Assembly: GCA_027563935.2 (NCBI GenBank)
Contig: CM050446.2
Coordinates: 30,693,501-30,757,500, forward strand
DNA: 64,000 bases
Direction of reading: 5' to 3'
Source of the DNA: Costus lasius
Taxonomy: Eukaryota; Streptophyta; Magnoliopsida; Zingiberales; Costaceae
Part shown: positions 1-10,678 of the stretch, piece after piece
Layout of the letters: the number at the start of each line of letters is the position of its first letter
How positions within the stretch are numbered: the stretch's first letter is position 1
The notes under the pieces: model-generated
Told to the model about the DNA's origin: nothing
Database searches by the model: none
What the model saw: the letters and a program-made list of their open reading frames with translations, nothing else
Made by a program: the position numbers and the translations under genes

Positions 1-480
1 AGTGGTTGAGTAGCACCTTATGATTTCTTAAGATACTAATGTGATGTGAGAGTATTGATCTTGTACTTGGCAATTTCTAGACTTAGGGTTTTATTACTTC
101 TAGTGACATTTATTATTTTATAATTCAAAGGTGTTTTGTGAACTCAAAGGCAATTATAATTGCCTAACGAACTCTAACATCATATTAGAGATTCGTGACA
201 AGTAGCTTTCATTTATGAAACCCATAAATGTAGTTTTTAATAGAGGAAGAAAAACTAAATTATACAAGAGAACTACCCTAGGTAATCAACTATTTCACTT
301 GTCTCATATCATTCTCATGGTCACAATGACCTCACCACAGCTACAATGAAATTCCCATTCTACTCAATCCTCAGTATCATAATGCACCTTAGTGCATTAA
401 ATGCAAGTTAGAGAAGTTGACTGACTTGGAATTAAGAAATTCAAAAAACATTTGAAACATATGAAATGACAATAGAATCC
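1..480. other. AT-rich stretch, no gene seen
   Basis: I find no coding frame, RNA gene or terminal-repeat structure that I can support here. It is ordinary AT-rich intergenic or old-repeat sequence. Confidence 0.5.
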
Positions 481-948
481 GGTCCCGTTTAGCACAGCTT
501 ATGGACCTGCTTATAAGGTTTGCAGCCAGCAGAATTCAACTGTGGCCGAGAAGCTTCCGCATTTGGGTCTTCAACTTCTCGGTTCCAAACAGATAAGTTA
601 TACTGTTTAGGAGAAGCAAGCCCAAGGTTGCTTCTCCCAATCCTTGCCTGCATCTTGTTAGCTCTCCCCTTTCCGCCCGTTCGCTCAATCAACGTCAGAG
701 ATTTGCCACCACCGTTCGCTCTTTCTCTTTGCACATTCTCTCGATCAGCATTTCTTGCAGCCGCCGTTCGCTCTAGCATCGCTCGCCTTCTCATCGCCCA
801 TTCGTTAACCTCTCGTAGCTGCTGAGCTCCGTCGTCTCTCACAGTCGCCATCAAGGATGAAACTTAGTCATCGTCGACCTCTCGCAGCTGCCAAGCTCCG
901 TCATCTCCGTCGTCGAAGCTTTTAGCAGTTGCAAGACCGTGTTCTGCC

Positions 949-1066
949 CGTCAAAGCTCAGCAGCCATCGAAGCTTGCCGTCGTTAAAGCTTAGTCGTCA
1001 AAGCTCAGCAGCCGTCGAAGCTCAATAGCCATCGAAGCTCAATAGCCATCGAAGCTTTTAGCCGTG
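949..1066. repeat. Short minisatellite, GCCATCGAAGCTCAATA type
   Basis: About six imperfect units of 17-18 bp built on (G/T)C(C/A)(A/G)TCGAAGCTCA follow one another. The last units, 1004-1057, are the most regular. The surrounding sequence is rich in CGTCG and CTC. Confidence 0.7.
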
Positions 1067-1250
1067 TTGTCTCTTGCAGCCATGTCTCCTCAGCCTAAAA
1101 ATCTCACTATAAGCATGAAAAATAATTGAGAGGTGAGAGGTTTGTTTGTTGCATCAAAAGCACAAATATTCATTGTTCTTGTAATTACTTGTAAGCACAC
1201 CAGTAAACCATCTTCTACTTGGAGGATAGCACAAATATTCATTGTTCTTG

Positions 1251-1378
1251 TTTCATGTGCTTCATCATGCTTCTCATGCATTTCTTGTAGTGCAGTTTGT
1301 AATTTTGCAATTTTTTTCATGTGCTTCATCATGCTTCTCATGCATTTCTTGTAGTGCAGTTTGTAATTTTGCAATTTC
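1251..1378. repeat. Two tandem 64-bp units
   Basis: The unit starting TTTCATGTGCTTCATCATGC occurs at 1251-1314 and again at 1315-1378 almost unchanged. A shorter duplicated block (GCACAAATATTCATTGTTCT) lies just before it near 1159 and 1229. Read on the minus strand, each unit encodes a Lys/Glu/His-rich, coiled-coil-like stretch (KLQTALQEMHEKHDEAHE). It might derive from a captured coding fragment, but no family can be named. Confidence 0.75.
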
Positions 1379-2218
1379 TTGCCCTTTAGCTTCTTCAATG
1401 TCCATCTATATACAAATTATTGTTAGCCTGAACTATAATGAATAAGCTTCTTATGCTATGTGTTTTGGATGATAGCATCCCCTCATATGCTTTTCAACAT
1501 CTAATGTCCATGAGTTCTTCAACCTTCTTTTCAAATCTAATTCAAGGTTTATGGTCAAAAATAAATTATACTATGAGTAGAATTGAAGGCATATATTTTG
1601 AATACATTAACTTTAGGTACACAATAAATACTAGCACTTTATCATAACATATAGTGGCTATATTTATGTGAAAATAGATGGCATCAATTATGTAATTATA
1701 ATATATTTTAAATGTATAACAGTGGTGACATGAATTACTTTTTATATATATAGTTTTTATTATAATATTTATTTATGTAAGTTACGTGAGTTTTTATTAT
1801 AATATTTTCATGTGAGTTACATATTTATTAGTATGTTTTTAACAATATTTTTGTTTAACAGCACAGCACAGCACAAACAGAATATCCTAACCACAAGCTG
1901 TGCATCCCAAACACCCTTAAATTTCTCCAACCGGCATCTTTTCAACCAGCAATTCTTCAGCCAGCAGAAGCTAGAAACAAAAGCTGGGCCAAATACAACC
2001 TCCATCTATAACATCATCAATAAATAAGTTTATATTAACTAGGTCATATCAATTTCTTCCCACTAATTGATAATTGCTCAAGGCATTTTATGCACTATTA
2101 ACGAATGTAGCATACATTCTTGTAAGAGGTTTTGATCAATTATTGAGGATATACATAGAGCCTGAGGTGATCCCTCACCTTAGATGTAGCTAAGTTGCTC
2201 TAAATGCTTTTGGGAAAT

Positions 2219-3689
2219 TGATGCGTTGCATTTACATCATGTTTTTGCCTATATTTTAGATCATATTTTGAGCTTAATTGAATGATTTTGTGCTATTTTT
2301 AGTATTTTTGCTTTACTTTGCACGGAATCTTCACTTGTCTTGGTTTTAATGAAAATGTAGGTAAAATGGTATAAAAACGAAGGATTTTGAGGGGTTTGAA
2401 GCCAAAGCATGATTCCCGAGGAGATCGTGGGCCTACACGGCAAATTTGGGGCAAAAATGGTGAAGAACGAGACATTTATGGGCTTGGCCGTAATTGCAGA
2501 TTCAGCCGTGAACAAGACGACGAGCGGAAGGCAAAAATTGGCTAAGTGTCGGAATGAACAGAAACTTTCACGGGTGTAGCCGTAATTCCATCACGAACCG
2601 TGAAACTTTCTGTGACCGAAAGCATTATACACAGAAACATTTACGGCCTCAGCCATAAACACATCATGGGGCGTAAAAACTTCCGCCCGACGAGTTTTCC
2701 ACGCATTTTTCACCCGATTCAAACCGGATTTGAGCAAAACTTCGTAGAACCGTTCATTGATGGATTCTAAACCGGTCCAGCTATAAAAGAAAGGATTTTT
2801 TCGAGAAAGAGAGAGAACGATTCGGACGAGCACAAGCGGCGGCGGCGACAGAGGCGACAACTTGATTTCTGAGCATACTCCAGCAAAATTCCACACGAAT
2901 TCGATGATCGATCCACTCTTCCTCATCTCCAGAACGAGGAGAAGGCGATTTCGTTGTTCTTTCTGTGATTTCTTTCCAAATTCTTAGAAGATATGCACTC
3001 GTTCATCACAAACATGTATTTCCTTAGCAATATAAGCAAGTAGATACCTTTTTCGGGATTATTGGGCGTAGCCCACTAATTTTCATGGATTAATCTACAT
3101 TATTGCTCTTTTCTTATAAATTTATCATCCTGATTTAATTGAAATTGCATGTAATCCGTAAATTACCTTGGCCAAGTAATCTTACGTCTTTGACGAAGCG
3201 AGAAGGACCGAGAGGTGAATCGCAACGTCCGACCTATTTCGATTAAGCCTTCGAATCTAATCACGAGAGTAGGTTGGATTCGTCTGAATGAATTAACCTG
3301 CTTTTCATAGAACTCAAGGGGTTTAATTAGGTTGACTGTCACGAGAGTAGAGAGTTGACCTAATTGAATACCGTATTACGCTCCGAGAGGAGGTAATATG
3401 TACAATAGGAAAAGTACCTTTCAAGATAGTTATGTTTATTGATTGAGTTATTTTTACACGATTCATGTTTATCAGTGTGGCAAACCCATGAATTCCCGAT
3501 ACTTTAGAAATCAAGTCTCTTAAAAGCTATTTCTGAGTTTGTGTCATGCGTAGAAGTTAGAACAACCAAAGATTGATTCCGCCTAAATTCAAATATATCA
3601 AGAAGTCAGTACTTAGCTACGTAGTCCTCGTTGGGAACGATAATCTTTTATTACTTCGATAAATCCGTGCACTTGCGGATCGCTATCAA
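2219..3689 (+). repeat. 5' LTR of element A
   Basis: Starts TGATGCGTTGCA and ends GCTATCA; its partner is at 15096-16566. A TATA box (TATAAAAG) lies at 2782-2789, with the motif CCAG just before it. Upstream, about 2440-2670, several short inverted ACGGC...GCCGT motifs are repeated. The end of the LTR carries the block around GTGCACTTGCGGA that recurs in the other Athila-like LTRs of the window. Confidence 0.95.
2782..2789 (+). promoter_or_regulatory. TATA box of LTR A (also 15659-15666)
   Basis: TATAAAAG sits in the middle of the LTR and is preserved in the 3' LTR at the same relative position. This fits the U3/R boundary of the retrotransposon promoter. Confidence 0.6.
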
Positions 3690-3695
3690 GTTTTT

Positions 3696-3713
3696 GGCGC
3701 CGTTGCCGGGGAC
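3696..3713 (+). other. Primer-binding site, tRNA-Asp type
   Basis: TGGCGCCGTTGCCGGGGA starts six bases after the LTR. It is complementary to the 3' end expected of plant tRNA-Asp, the usual primer of Athila-type elements. The same site with one change is found in element C at 59533-59550. Confidence 0.88.
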
Positions 3714-3815
3714 TACGGATAGTTAATATTGATTAATTGATAAGTTCGGAGATTAGGCATTTTTCTCTTCTTTTGCTCTACTACCAGTTTTTATTGTTCT
3801 TTTTCTTGTTATTGC

Positions 3816-5078
3816 TTGCTTACACGTTGTATGCCCAGAGTTTCTCATGCAGGTGCTTTGTTTCCAGAAGACCCAGAAATTGAGCGCACCTTTCGCCTTC
3901 GAAGGAGATTGCAATTTGAAACCAAAAAGATCTCTAAAGAAGGAGAGATGGCGGCGAACCAGAACAATCAATCTTTGAGGGACTTCGTGGCACCAAACAT
4001 ACAAGGGTTCAATTCTAGCATCGTTCGACCTAACGTAGAGGCGAATAACTTTGAACTAAAGCTAGCGCTGATGATGATGGTCCAACAAAATCAATTTGGG
4101 GGTTCCCCAAAATAGGACCCAAATCTTCATTTAGCTGTTTTTCTTCAATACTGCGATATTGTCAAAGTTAATGGAGTTTCATCTGATGCGATAAGACTAA
4201 GACTATTTCTATTTTCTCTCAGGGATCGCGCCAGAGCTTGGTTGTACTCGAAGGCAGTAGGATCTATCACCACTTGGGAGGAGCTATCTAAAGCATTCTT
4301 GAACAAATATTTCCCGCCTAGCAAAACCGTTCAACTGCGCAATAGGATCACATCTTTTGCACAACAAGAGGGAGAAACGCTTTATGTCGCCTGGGAACGC
4401 TTCAAGGAGCTCCAGCGCATGTGCCCGCACCACGAACTTCAAGAATGGGTTTTAATCCACATCTTCTACAACGGATTGGATTATAACACCAGATTGATGG
4501 TGGACGCTACGGCTGGAGGGACGATCATGAGCAAGAACTTGGAAGAAGCAACTGCTTTACTTGAGGACATGGCCATGAACCATAACCACTGGTCGAGTGA
4601 GTGGAACACTACTTCCACTGGTCGAGTGACCGAAAAGGAGCTTCTTGCCATAGTTTTTGCTTTTAACAAATTTCGCTCCTATATTATTAATTCCAAGGTT
4701 GTCGTTTTTACAGATCATTCGGCGATCAAATATCTGGTGAACAAGAAGGATGCAAAGCCCAGGTTGATTCGATGGATATTACTCTTACAGGAATTCGATT
4801 TTGAGGTAAAAGACAAGAAGGGGGCAGAAAACTTAGTAGCAGATCATTTGTCCAAATTGACCAAGGAAGAAAACCAAGAGGATGATTTAGAAATCAATGA
4901 TCCTTTTCAAGAGGAGTATTTGTATGCTATCATTAGACAAGAGGCACCATGGTATGCGAATATTGTAAACTTTCTAGTGTCTAATATCATACCACCTGAT
5001 CTGACATTTCAAGGGAAGAAGAAATTCAAGGCAGATGTTAAGCATTTCTGCTGGGATGAGCCATATCTATACTGCCAA
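3816..5078 (+). pseudogene. gag fused to RNase H, decayed (element A)
   Basis: The first part is an Athila-type gag. It contains FELK, then after a TAG at 4113-4115 the capsid core with [23 protein letters not shown] and [12 protein letters not shown]. From about 4630 the same frame continues into the end of a Ty3-type RNase [30 protein letters not shown] and [11 protein letters not shown]. It runs on towards the integrase zinc region before the hAT element breaks it. Zinc knuckle, protease and nearly all reverse transcriptase are absent. The junction lies in a pair of 15-bp repeats (4586-4600 and 4615-4629). From 4242 to the hAT edge the frame is open, so a chimeric protein is formally possible, but I regard it as deletion product. 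Confidence 0.88.
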
Positions 5079-5279
5079 TAGGGGTGAGCATTCGGGTCGG
5101 TAAAATCGGTTTTTATCGATTACCGAAAAATTCGGTAAATACGGTTCGGTTAAATATAATTCGGTTTCGGTAACGGTAATGGATATAGTAAATATCAGTT
5201 TTTGGTATTCGGTTCGGTTTTTAACAATCGGTTCGGTAAAAAACCGATTTACCGATTAAATTATATTAACTATAATTTA

Positions 5280-6498
5280 ATATTTAATAACAGGCGTGAG
5301 TGGTGCGTGTGTGAGGCAGCTGTGAGCATTGAATTTGAATCTACCGATCTAAACTAATAATCCAAATCCATATACCCATTACCCAATTACCCTTAAGTCC
5401 TTAATAGCTAAAAGCCTAAAACCCTAGTTTCCCTAATTTCCATTTCATCGCCGACTCGCCGTCTCAATGTCTCAAACTCTCTCGATTTCGTGATTTCGTC
5501 GCCCTCTGCCCTGATGCCCTCTCCACTTCTCCAATCTCCAGCCTCCAGCGGTCTAGCCTCTATCTTCGAATGCATCTCGTCGCCTTCTCCTGCTCCGCTG
5601 CTCTCCATCTTCGAACTCTATCTAGCCATCTCCATCCCGTAGCCCTCTCCTACTCTCCATCTTCGAACCCTATCTGGGCCATCTGACCATCTCCATCTCG
5701 TCGCCTCTCTATCTTCAAACCCTAAGCTCCGTGTGACCTCGTCGAGTCGTCGTCGCCCTCTCCAATCTTGAACCCTAAGCTCCACTTGTGTGACCTTGCT
5801 TGTTGCCCATCGCCGTCTCCATCCTCTGTCTGTGCCGAGTCTGCCGACTGCTCGCGTGTCGTCTCCAACTCTCCATCCTTTTGTCCAAGCAGCCAAGCAG
5901 AACTGCAGAAGCAGTCAAGCACTAAGCCAGTAAGCCTCGCCCTCAAAAAGCTTACGTGAGACCATTCTTCACTCTGCAATTTGTAATTTTGTTATTCTGA
6001 TTTATGCATTTATATGTTAATGTTATAAACTTTATGCTTAATGGTTGAATCTTTTTAGTATTATTTGAATGAATGTGTCATGATTTGTGGCATGACTGAG
6101 ACTGAGTTGAGATTTGATTATCCTATGAGCTGCACCATATGCGACTGTCCCTAGGTATGTAGTTATTTAATTATTTTTTAATTTTGATGTCATTTAAATT
6201 ATGTTAGCACATGATAACATCTAACTCCAAGCATAGCTATTGGTTGTAGTGTGATTTATAATGTTAAGCTAAGCTAAGTTATTTATGTGTTGAATTTTAT
6301 AAACAAAATGATTTTAAAGATTTTGAGAATAATTTTGGACAGTTGGACCTTTGTTTTTTTACACGAAAGGCATAATGGCTTCTACATCTTTAGCTTCAAA
6401 TGTAAGTTTTTAATAAATGCATTAATGCAATGTTTATATTTTATAATGTTATAATTATATTTATATAACTTATATTCATATTGTAGATACCAGAAGAT
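5280..6498 (+). other. hAT 5' leader region
   Basis: No coding exon is supported. Around 5400-5960 the sequence becomes GC- and CT-rich (AAACCCTAG, many TCTCCATC words) and looks like a plant promoter/5' UTR. From 5960 it is AT-rich, with possible intron-like sequence up to the transposase ATG. Short frames here are incidental. Confidence 0.5.
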
Positions 6499-8609
6499 AT
6501 GTCAATGGATAACATTTCTCTAAGTTTAGACTCTACACATGATGAAACTGAAAAACAACCAATAGTTGAAGGACAAGGGTCACAACCTACACTTGCTATT
6601 TCAAAATCAAAAAAAAGGAAAAAGGTTAACACAAGATCAGAGGTATGGGACCATTTTAGTAAGCAACACAATGCACAAGGTTTGAATATTGGCAAATGCA
6701 AATATTGTAATAGAGAAATTAAGGCTGATCCAAGAAATAATGGTACATCTGGTTTAAGAAATCATATCAGGGTATGTAAGAAGTACCAATGTAGTATTAA
6801 GCAACAACAAACTGAACTTAATTTTATGAAGGATCCTACAAATGATAAATCATTTACTAGTAGTGTTTGGAAATTTGACCAGGACATTGTAAGGAAGGCA
6901 CTAGTTCGAATGATTATTTTGGGTGAGCTCCCTTTTAAGTTTGTTGAAAGTGAAGGCTTTAAAGAGTTTCTTGCAGTTGCTTGCCCTAGATTTAAAGTTC
7001 TTTCACGTTGGACTATCTCACGTGATTGTTTGCAGCTTTATATGGATGAGAAATTAAAGCTTAAGCAACAATTCCAAAATTCTACTCACTCTCAAAGAAT
7101 TTGCTTGACAACTGACACATGGACCTCACTACAAAGGGTTAATTATATGTGCCTAATGGCACATTATATTGATGAGGAGTGGAGGTTGAATAAAAAAATT
7201 ATAAACTTTTGCCCAATTAATGATCATACTGGTAGGGGCTTAGGCATGGCTATTGAGATGTGCCTAATTGACTGGGGTATTGAGAAGATTTTTTCTATAA
7301 CAGTTGATAATGCTTCATGTAACAATGTTGCCATCAATTATTTAAGAGAGAAAATCATCAATTGGGGCTTTAGTATTGCACATGGAAAATATATTCACAT
7401 AAGATGTATTGCTCATATAATTAATCTTATCGTAAATGATGGATTGAAAGAGATTAGTAGATCAGTCTCAAAAATTCGGCATTCTATTCGCTATATTAGG
7501 CAATCTCTATCAAGATTGAAGAGGTTTAAAGAATGTGTTGAGCTTGAAAAAATTCAATCCAAGAACTTGTTATGCTTGGATTTTGCACTCGATGGAATTC
7601 AACCTATCTCATGCTAGATGTTGCTCAAAAATTCGAAAGAGCTTTTGATAGATATAAAGTGTTAGATCCCAATTTTTGCTATGAACTTATGAAGGAGGAT
7701 GGGAGTGATGGCGTGCCCAATATTAGAGATTGGGAGGATGCAAGGAGAGCAATCAAGTTTTTGGAAAACTTTTATGATCTCACACTCAAAGTATCTAGTA
7801 GCTTATATGTAACTTCTCACATTTTATTTGATGAAATAACCATTGTTGATAAATTATTGACCAAATTGGAAAAAAGTGAAGACTTTGATTTAAGTATGAT
7901 GGCTCATGCAATGAGGGATAAATTTGAGAAGTATTGGGGTGATACTTCAAAGACAAACAAGTTAATTTACATTGGTGCTATACTTGATCCAAGACTTAAG
8001 CTTCAATATGTTGAAGGAGAGCTATACTCTTTATATGGGAATGAGAAGGGAGCAGTTGTATGTAAGGAAGTAAAAACTGCACTTTTTGAAATGTTTAATG
8101 AATATAAGCGTTACAATGATTCCACAAAAGGCCCACACACAGCTGAAAATGCACAAGCTGAAATCACTCTTGAAGATTCTAGTGGGAATGAAAATTTTCG
8201 TGGTGGAGAAATGAGAAAGAGGAGGCAAAAGCTTAAAAGGTGCAAAACAGATTTTGAAGGGGTAGATTCAAGAACAGAATTGGACAAATATTTAAGTGAG
8301 TAATGTGATGATGATTATGATGAGTTTGATATATTATCGTGGTGGAAAGTCAACAGTCCTCGATTTCCTGTGCTCTCACAAATGTCTAGAGATGTGCTTG
8401 CTGTTCCTATCTCCACAGTACCTTCAGAATCAGCATTTAGCACCGGAAATCGTGTTCTTGATCAATTTAGGAGTTCATTATCTCCTAAATTAGTAGAAGC
8501 TCTCATATGTGGTCAAGATTGGTTTAGAAGATCACCAAATCCAATTAATATTGAAGAAACACTTGAAGACATAGATAAATTTGAATCAGGTATAGTTTTC
8601 TTTTGCTAA
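6499..8609 (+). pseudogene. hAT transposase (zf-BED, RNase H-like, hATC), broken
   Basis: The product would cut and paste the hAT element. An N-terminal BED-type zinc finger is visible (WDHF, then CKYC and a downstream H/C pair, about residues 49-98). Next are the hAT catalytic blocks TTDTWTS (near residue 205) and TVDNAS (near 269), and further on RWNSTYLML. The C-terminal dimerisation domain has VPISTVPSESAFSTGNRVL (8404-8460). The frame changes around 7575-7600, just before RWNSTYLML, and a TAA at 8301-8303 interrupts the second part; after it the same frame stays open to 8609. The two lesions make autonomous activity unlikely. ATG 6499 was chosen because it precedes the BED finger. Confidence 0.9.
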
Positions 8610-10118
8610 TTAATTTTTTATTATATTGTATTGCACCTTTTTCCTTTTCCTAAACTCATTTTTTTATTTTTGCAGAATTATCAAACATGCTGTAAATGAG
8701 AATGATTTCACATAATGGGATGCTTGGTGCTCTCACTTGTAAGAAGTAAAATCACTTCAGATTACATGCTTATATATTTTTTAAATTTTATAATTGTAAG
8801 ATATATGTGACTAATAATGATTATTTTGTTTGTTTTACTTTGTAGTTTGTTGGATCTTGGGACGATTGATGGATTGTAGACTACAAGATGCTTCACCTTT
8901 TGTATTGTTAATTTCTTTTGCTAATTAATTTTGTGAGAGATAAGAGATTAACTATGATGTTGATTTCTCATTTTTTGTTTTTGATGTTACTATCTAAGTT
9001 TTATATCTTTATTACTTTGTTATGGTATTATTGAAAAAGGTATTTTCTCAATTGTATATGATTCTTTTTTTTACTGTGGATGCTATTGATTCTAGAGCTG
9101 GTTGATTTTTGTGGCAGGAGCCTAATTTTGGTAGGATTTGCAAAGTCCAGATCAAGAGTTAACTTAATGCTCAAGGACTCAAGGTTTTCATTTCTACAAC
9201 ATTTGTGGAGTTTTTGTTGGTCTTACATGTAGAATATGTTCTTTTAAGTGCATGATTAATTTTTTTGTTGGCTTAAGTGCATGATTAATTTTTAGTATTG
9301 TGTATTTTTAGGATATTAACCATTTTAGGATGTTTTACTATGAAACATCATGGTATTATGTTTTACTCTGAAATATCATGGTATTATGTTTGACTGTAAA
9401 CTTTTTTGTTGCAATGATTTATTTACAAATATTATTGTATCTTGGATGCTTCTAATTTATGTCGATATCCATCTCTATTGCAGATTTGCAGTAGCAAGCA
9501 AAGTGGTGTATGGAATGGTGGAGTGGTGGGCCTAGTGGCCAACTGGTATCTGGTGAGGCTGGTCACTGGTGGGCCGTGGCCTATGGCTTGTGCATGTTAG
9601 GACAAGAAAATATGAAAAAAAATATATATATATCATTGTACCTTGACTGGATGTCTGACATATGTGTGTGTGTGTGTGTAATAAACTTGTACTTTGCCTT
9701 TACAAGTGGTTGGCAGGTTGGGTGTGTGTAATATGTTTAAATTTTGCACTTTGAACTCAGTAGATTGAGTTTTATTTGCTTTTGTTGTGTATAATGTGTT
9801 AATTATTAAGTTGATGATGTCTTATTTCCTTAGGCAAATAGATACTAAGAGAGTGATATTTTCATATTTATTTGTGTAATAATGTGTGGAGCATGTGTTA
9901 TTGTTGCCTAAGCTAAAACAATTATGTTATTATATATTATATAATTTATATTATATTTTCGGTAATTTACCGAAAATTTTTCGGTAAATTCGGTTCGGTA
10001 GTAAATCGGTATTTTAGTAATTCGGTTTGGTTTCGGTTTCTGAAAATTCGGTATAAAAAAATTTGGTAATTTTAATTTGGTAAATTCGGTATCAGTTAAT
10101 ACCGAATGCTCACCCCTA
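8610..10118 (+). other. hAT 3' region, non-coding
   Basis: AT-rich 3' untranslated and subterminal sequence with a TG-repeat near 9661-9680. No further conserved coding block is seen. The last 165 bases carry the ACCGAA/TTCGGT subterminal motifs. Confidence 0.55.
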
Positions 10119-10126
10119 ACTGCCAA

Positions 10127-10678
10127 TGTGTAGACAGTTTATTTCGAAGATGCATTCCGGAAGAAGAAATTCATGATGTACTTTCCCACTGTCATTCTTC
10201 GCTTTATGGGGGGCATGCCAGCGCATGAAAGACAGCGTTCAAAATTTTCCAGTCAGGATTCTATTGGCCGACAATCTTTTGTGATGCCAGAAAATTTATC
10301 CACTCCTGTGATAAATGCCAGCGAGCTGGTAATATCGCTAGAAGAGATGAACTTCTTCAACATGGGATTTTGGAAGTGGAAATCTTCGATGTCTAGGGGA
10401 TTGATTTTATGGGACCATTCCCCACCTCCTGTGGAAAAAGGTATATCCTCCTTTGTGTTGATTATGTCTCCAAATGGGTTGAAGCAACAGCTGAGGCCAC
10501 TAATGATTCACGCATTGTGGCTAGATTGTATAAAAAGGTGATTTTCCCAAGATTTGGTGTCCCCAGAGTTCTGATCAGTGATGGAGGTTCTCATTTCATT
10601 GAAAATAGGCTCGAGTCATTGTTAAGAAAATATGGAGTACATCATAAAATTGCTACGCCGTATCACCCACAGACTAGT
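10127..10678 (+). pseudogene. Integrase zinc region and core, first part (element A)
   Basis: After the hAT element the element A pol frame resumes with the integrase HHCC zinc region (CHSSLYGGH, then CDKCQRAG). The catalytic core follows, with the first Asp in GIDFMGPFP, then [10 protein letters not shown], and the second Asp in LISDGGSHF. It is cut at ATPYHPQTS by the antisense solo LTR. Stops at about 10229 (TGA) and 10397 (TAG) break the frame. The remainder of the domain is at 12919-13530. Confidence 0.88.

Larger units (their letters stand above)
481..2000. mobile_element. Possible non-autonomous DNA transposon remnant
   Basis: The left end reads GGTCCCGTTTAGCACAGCTT. The reverse complement of the right end reads GGTTGTATTTGGCCCAGCTT, so about two thirds of 23 terminal bases match in inverted orientation. 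A second similar inverted block lies just inside the right end near 1885-1915. Three bases (TCC) flank both sides, which is weak as a target-site duplication. The interior is a mix of GC-rich, CDS-like sequence (500-1080) and tandem repeats, without a transposase. It could be a PIF- or Mutator-type non-autonomous element, or simply an old mosaic. Confidence 0.33.
5079..10118 (+). mobile_element. hAT DNA transposon, nearly complete
   Basis: Terminal inverted repeats TAGGGGTGAGCATTCGG and CCGAATGCTCACCCCTA bound a 5040-bp element. It is flanked by a perfect 8-bp duplication ACTGCCAA (5071-5078 and 10119-10126), the TSD length of hAT elements. Both subterminal zones (about 5090-5260 and 9955-10105) are packed with TTCGGT/ACCGAA motifs, probable transposase-binding repeats. 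It sits inside the pol region of element A and therefore arrived later. One transposase gene lies inside and is broken by a frameshift and a stop. Confidence 0.95.

Noticed and set aside
5408..5979. Open frames in the hAT leader as a separate gene
   Set aside because: Low-complexity CT/CG-rich leader with overlapping frames on both strands and no family match.
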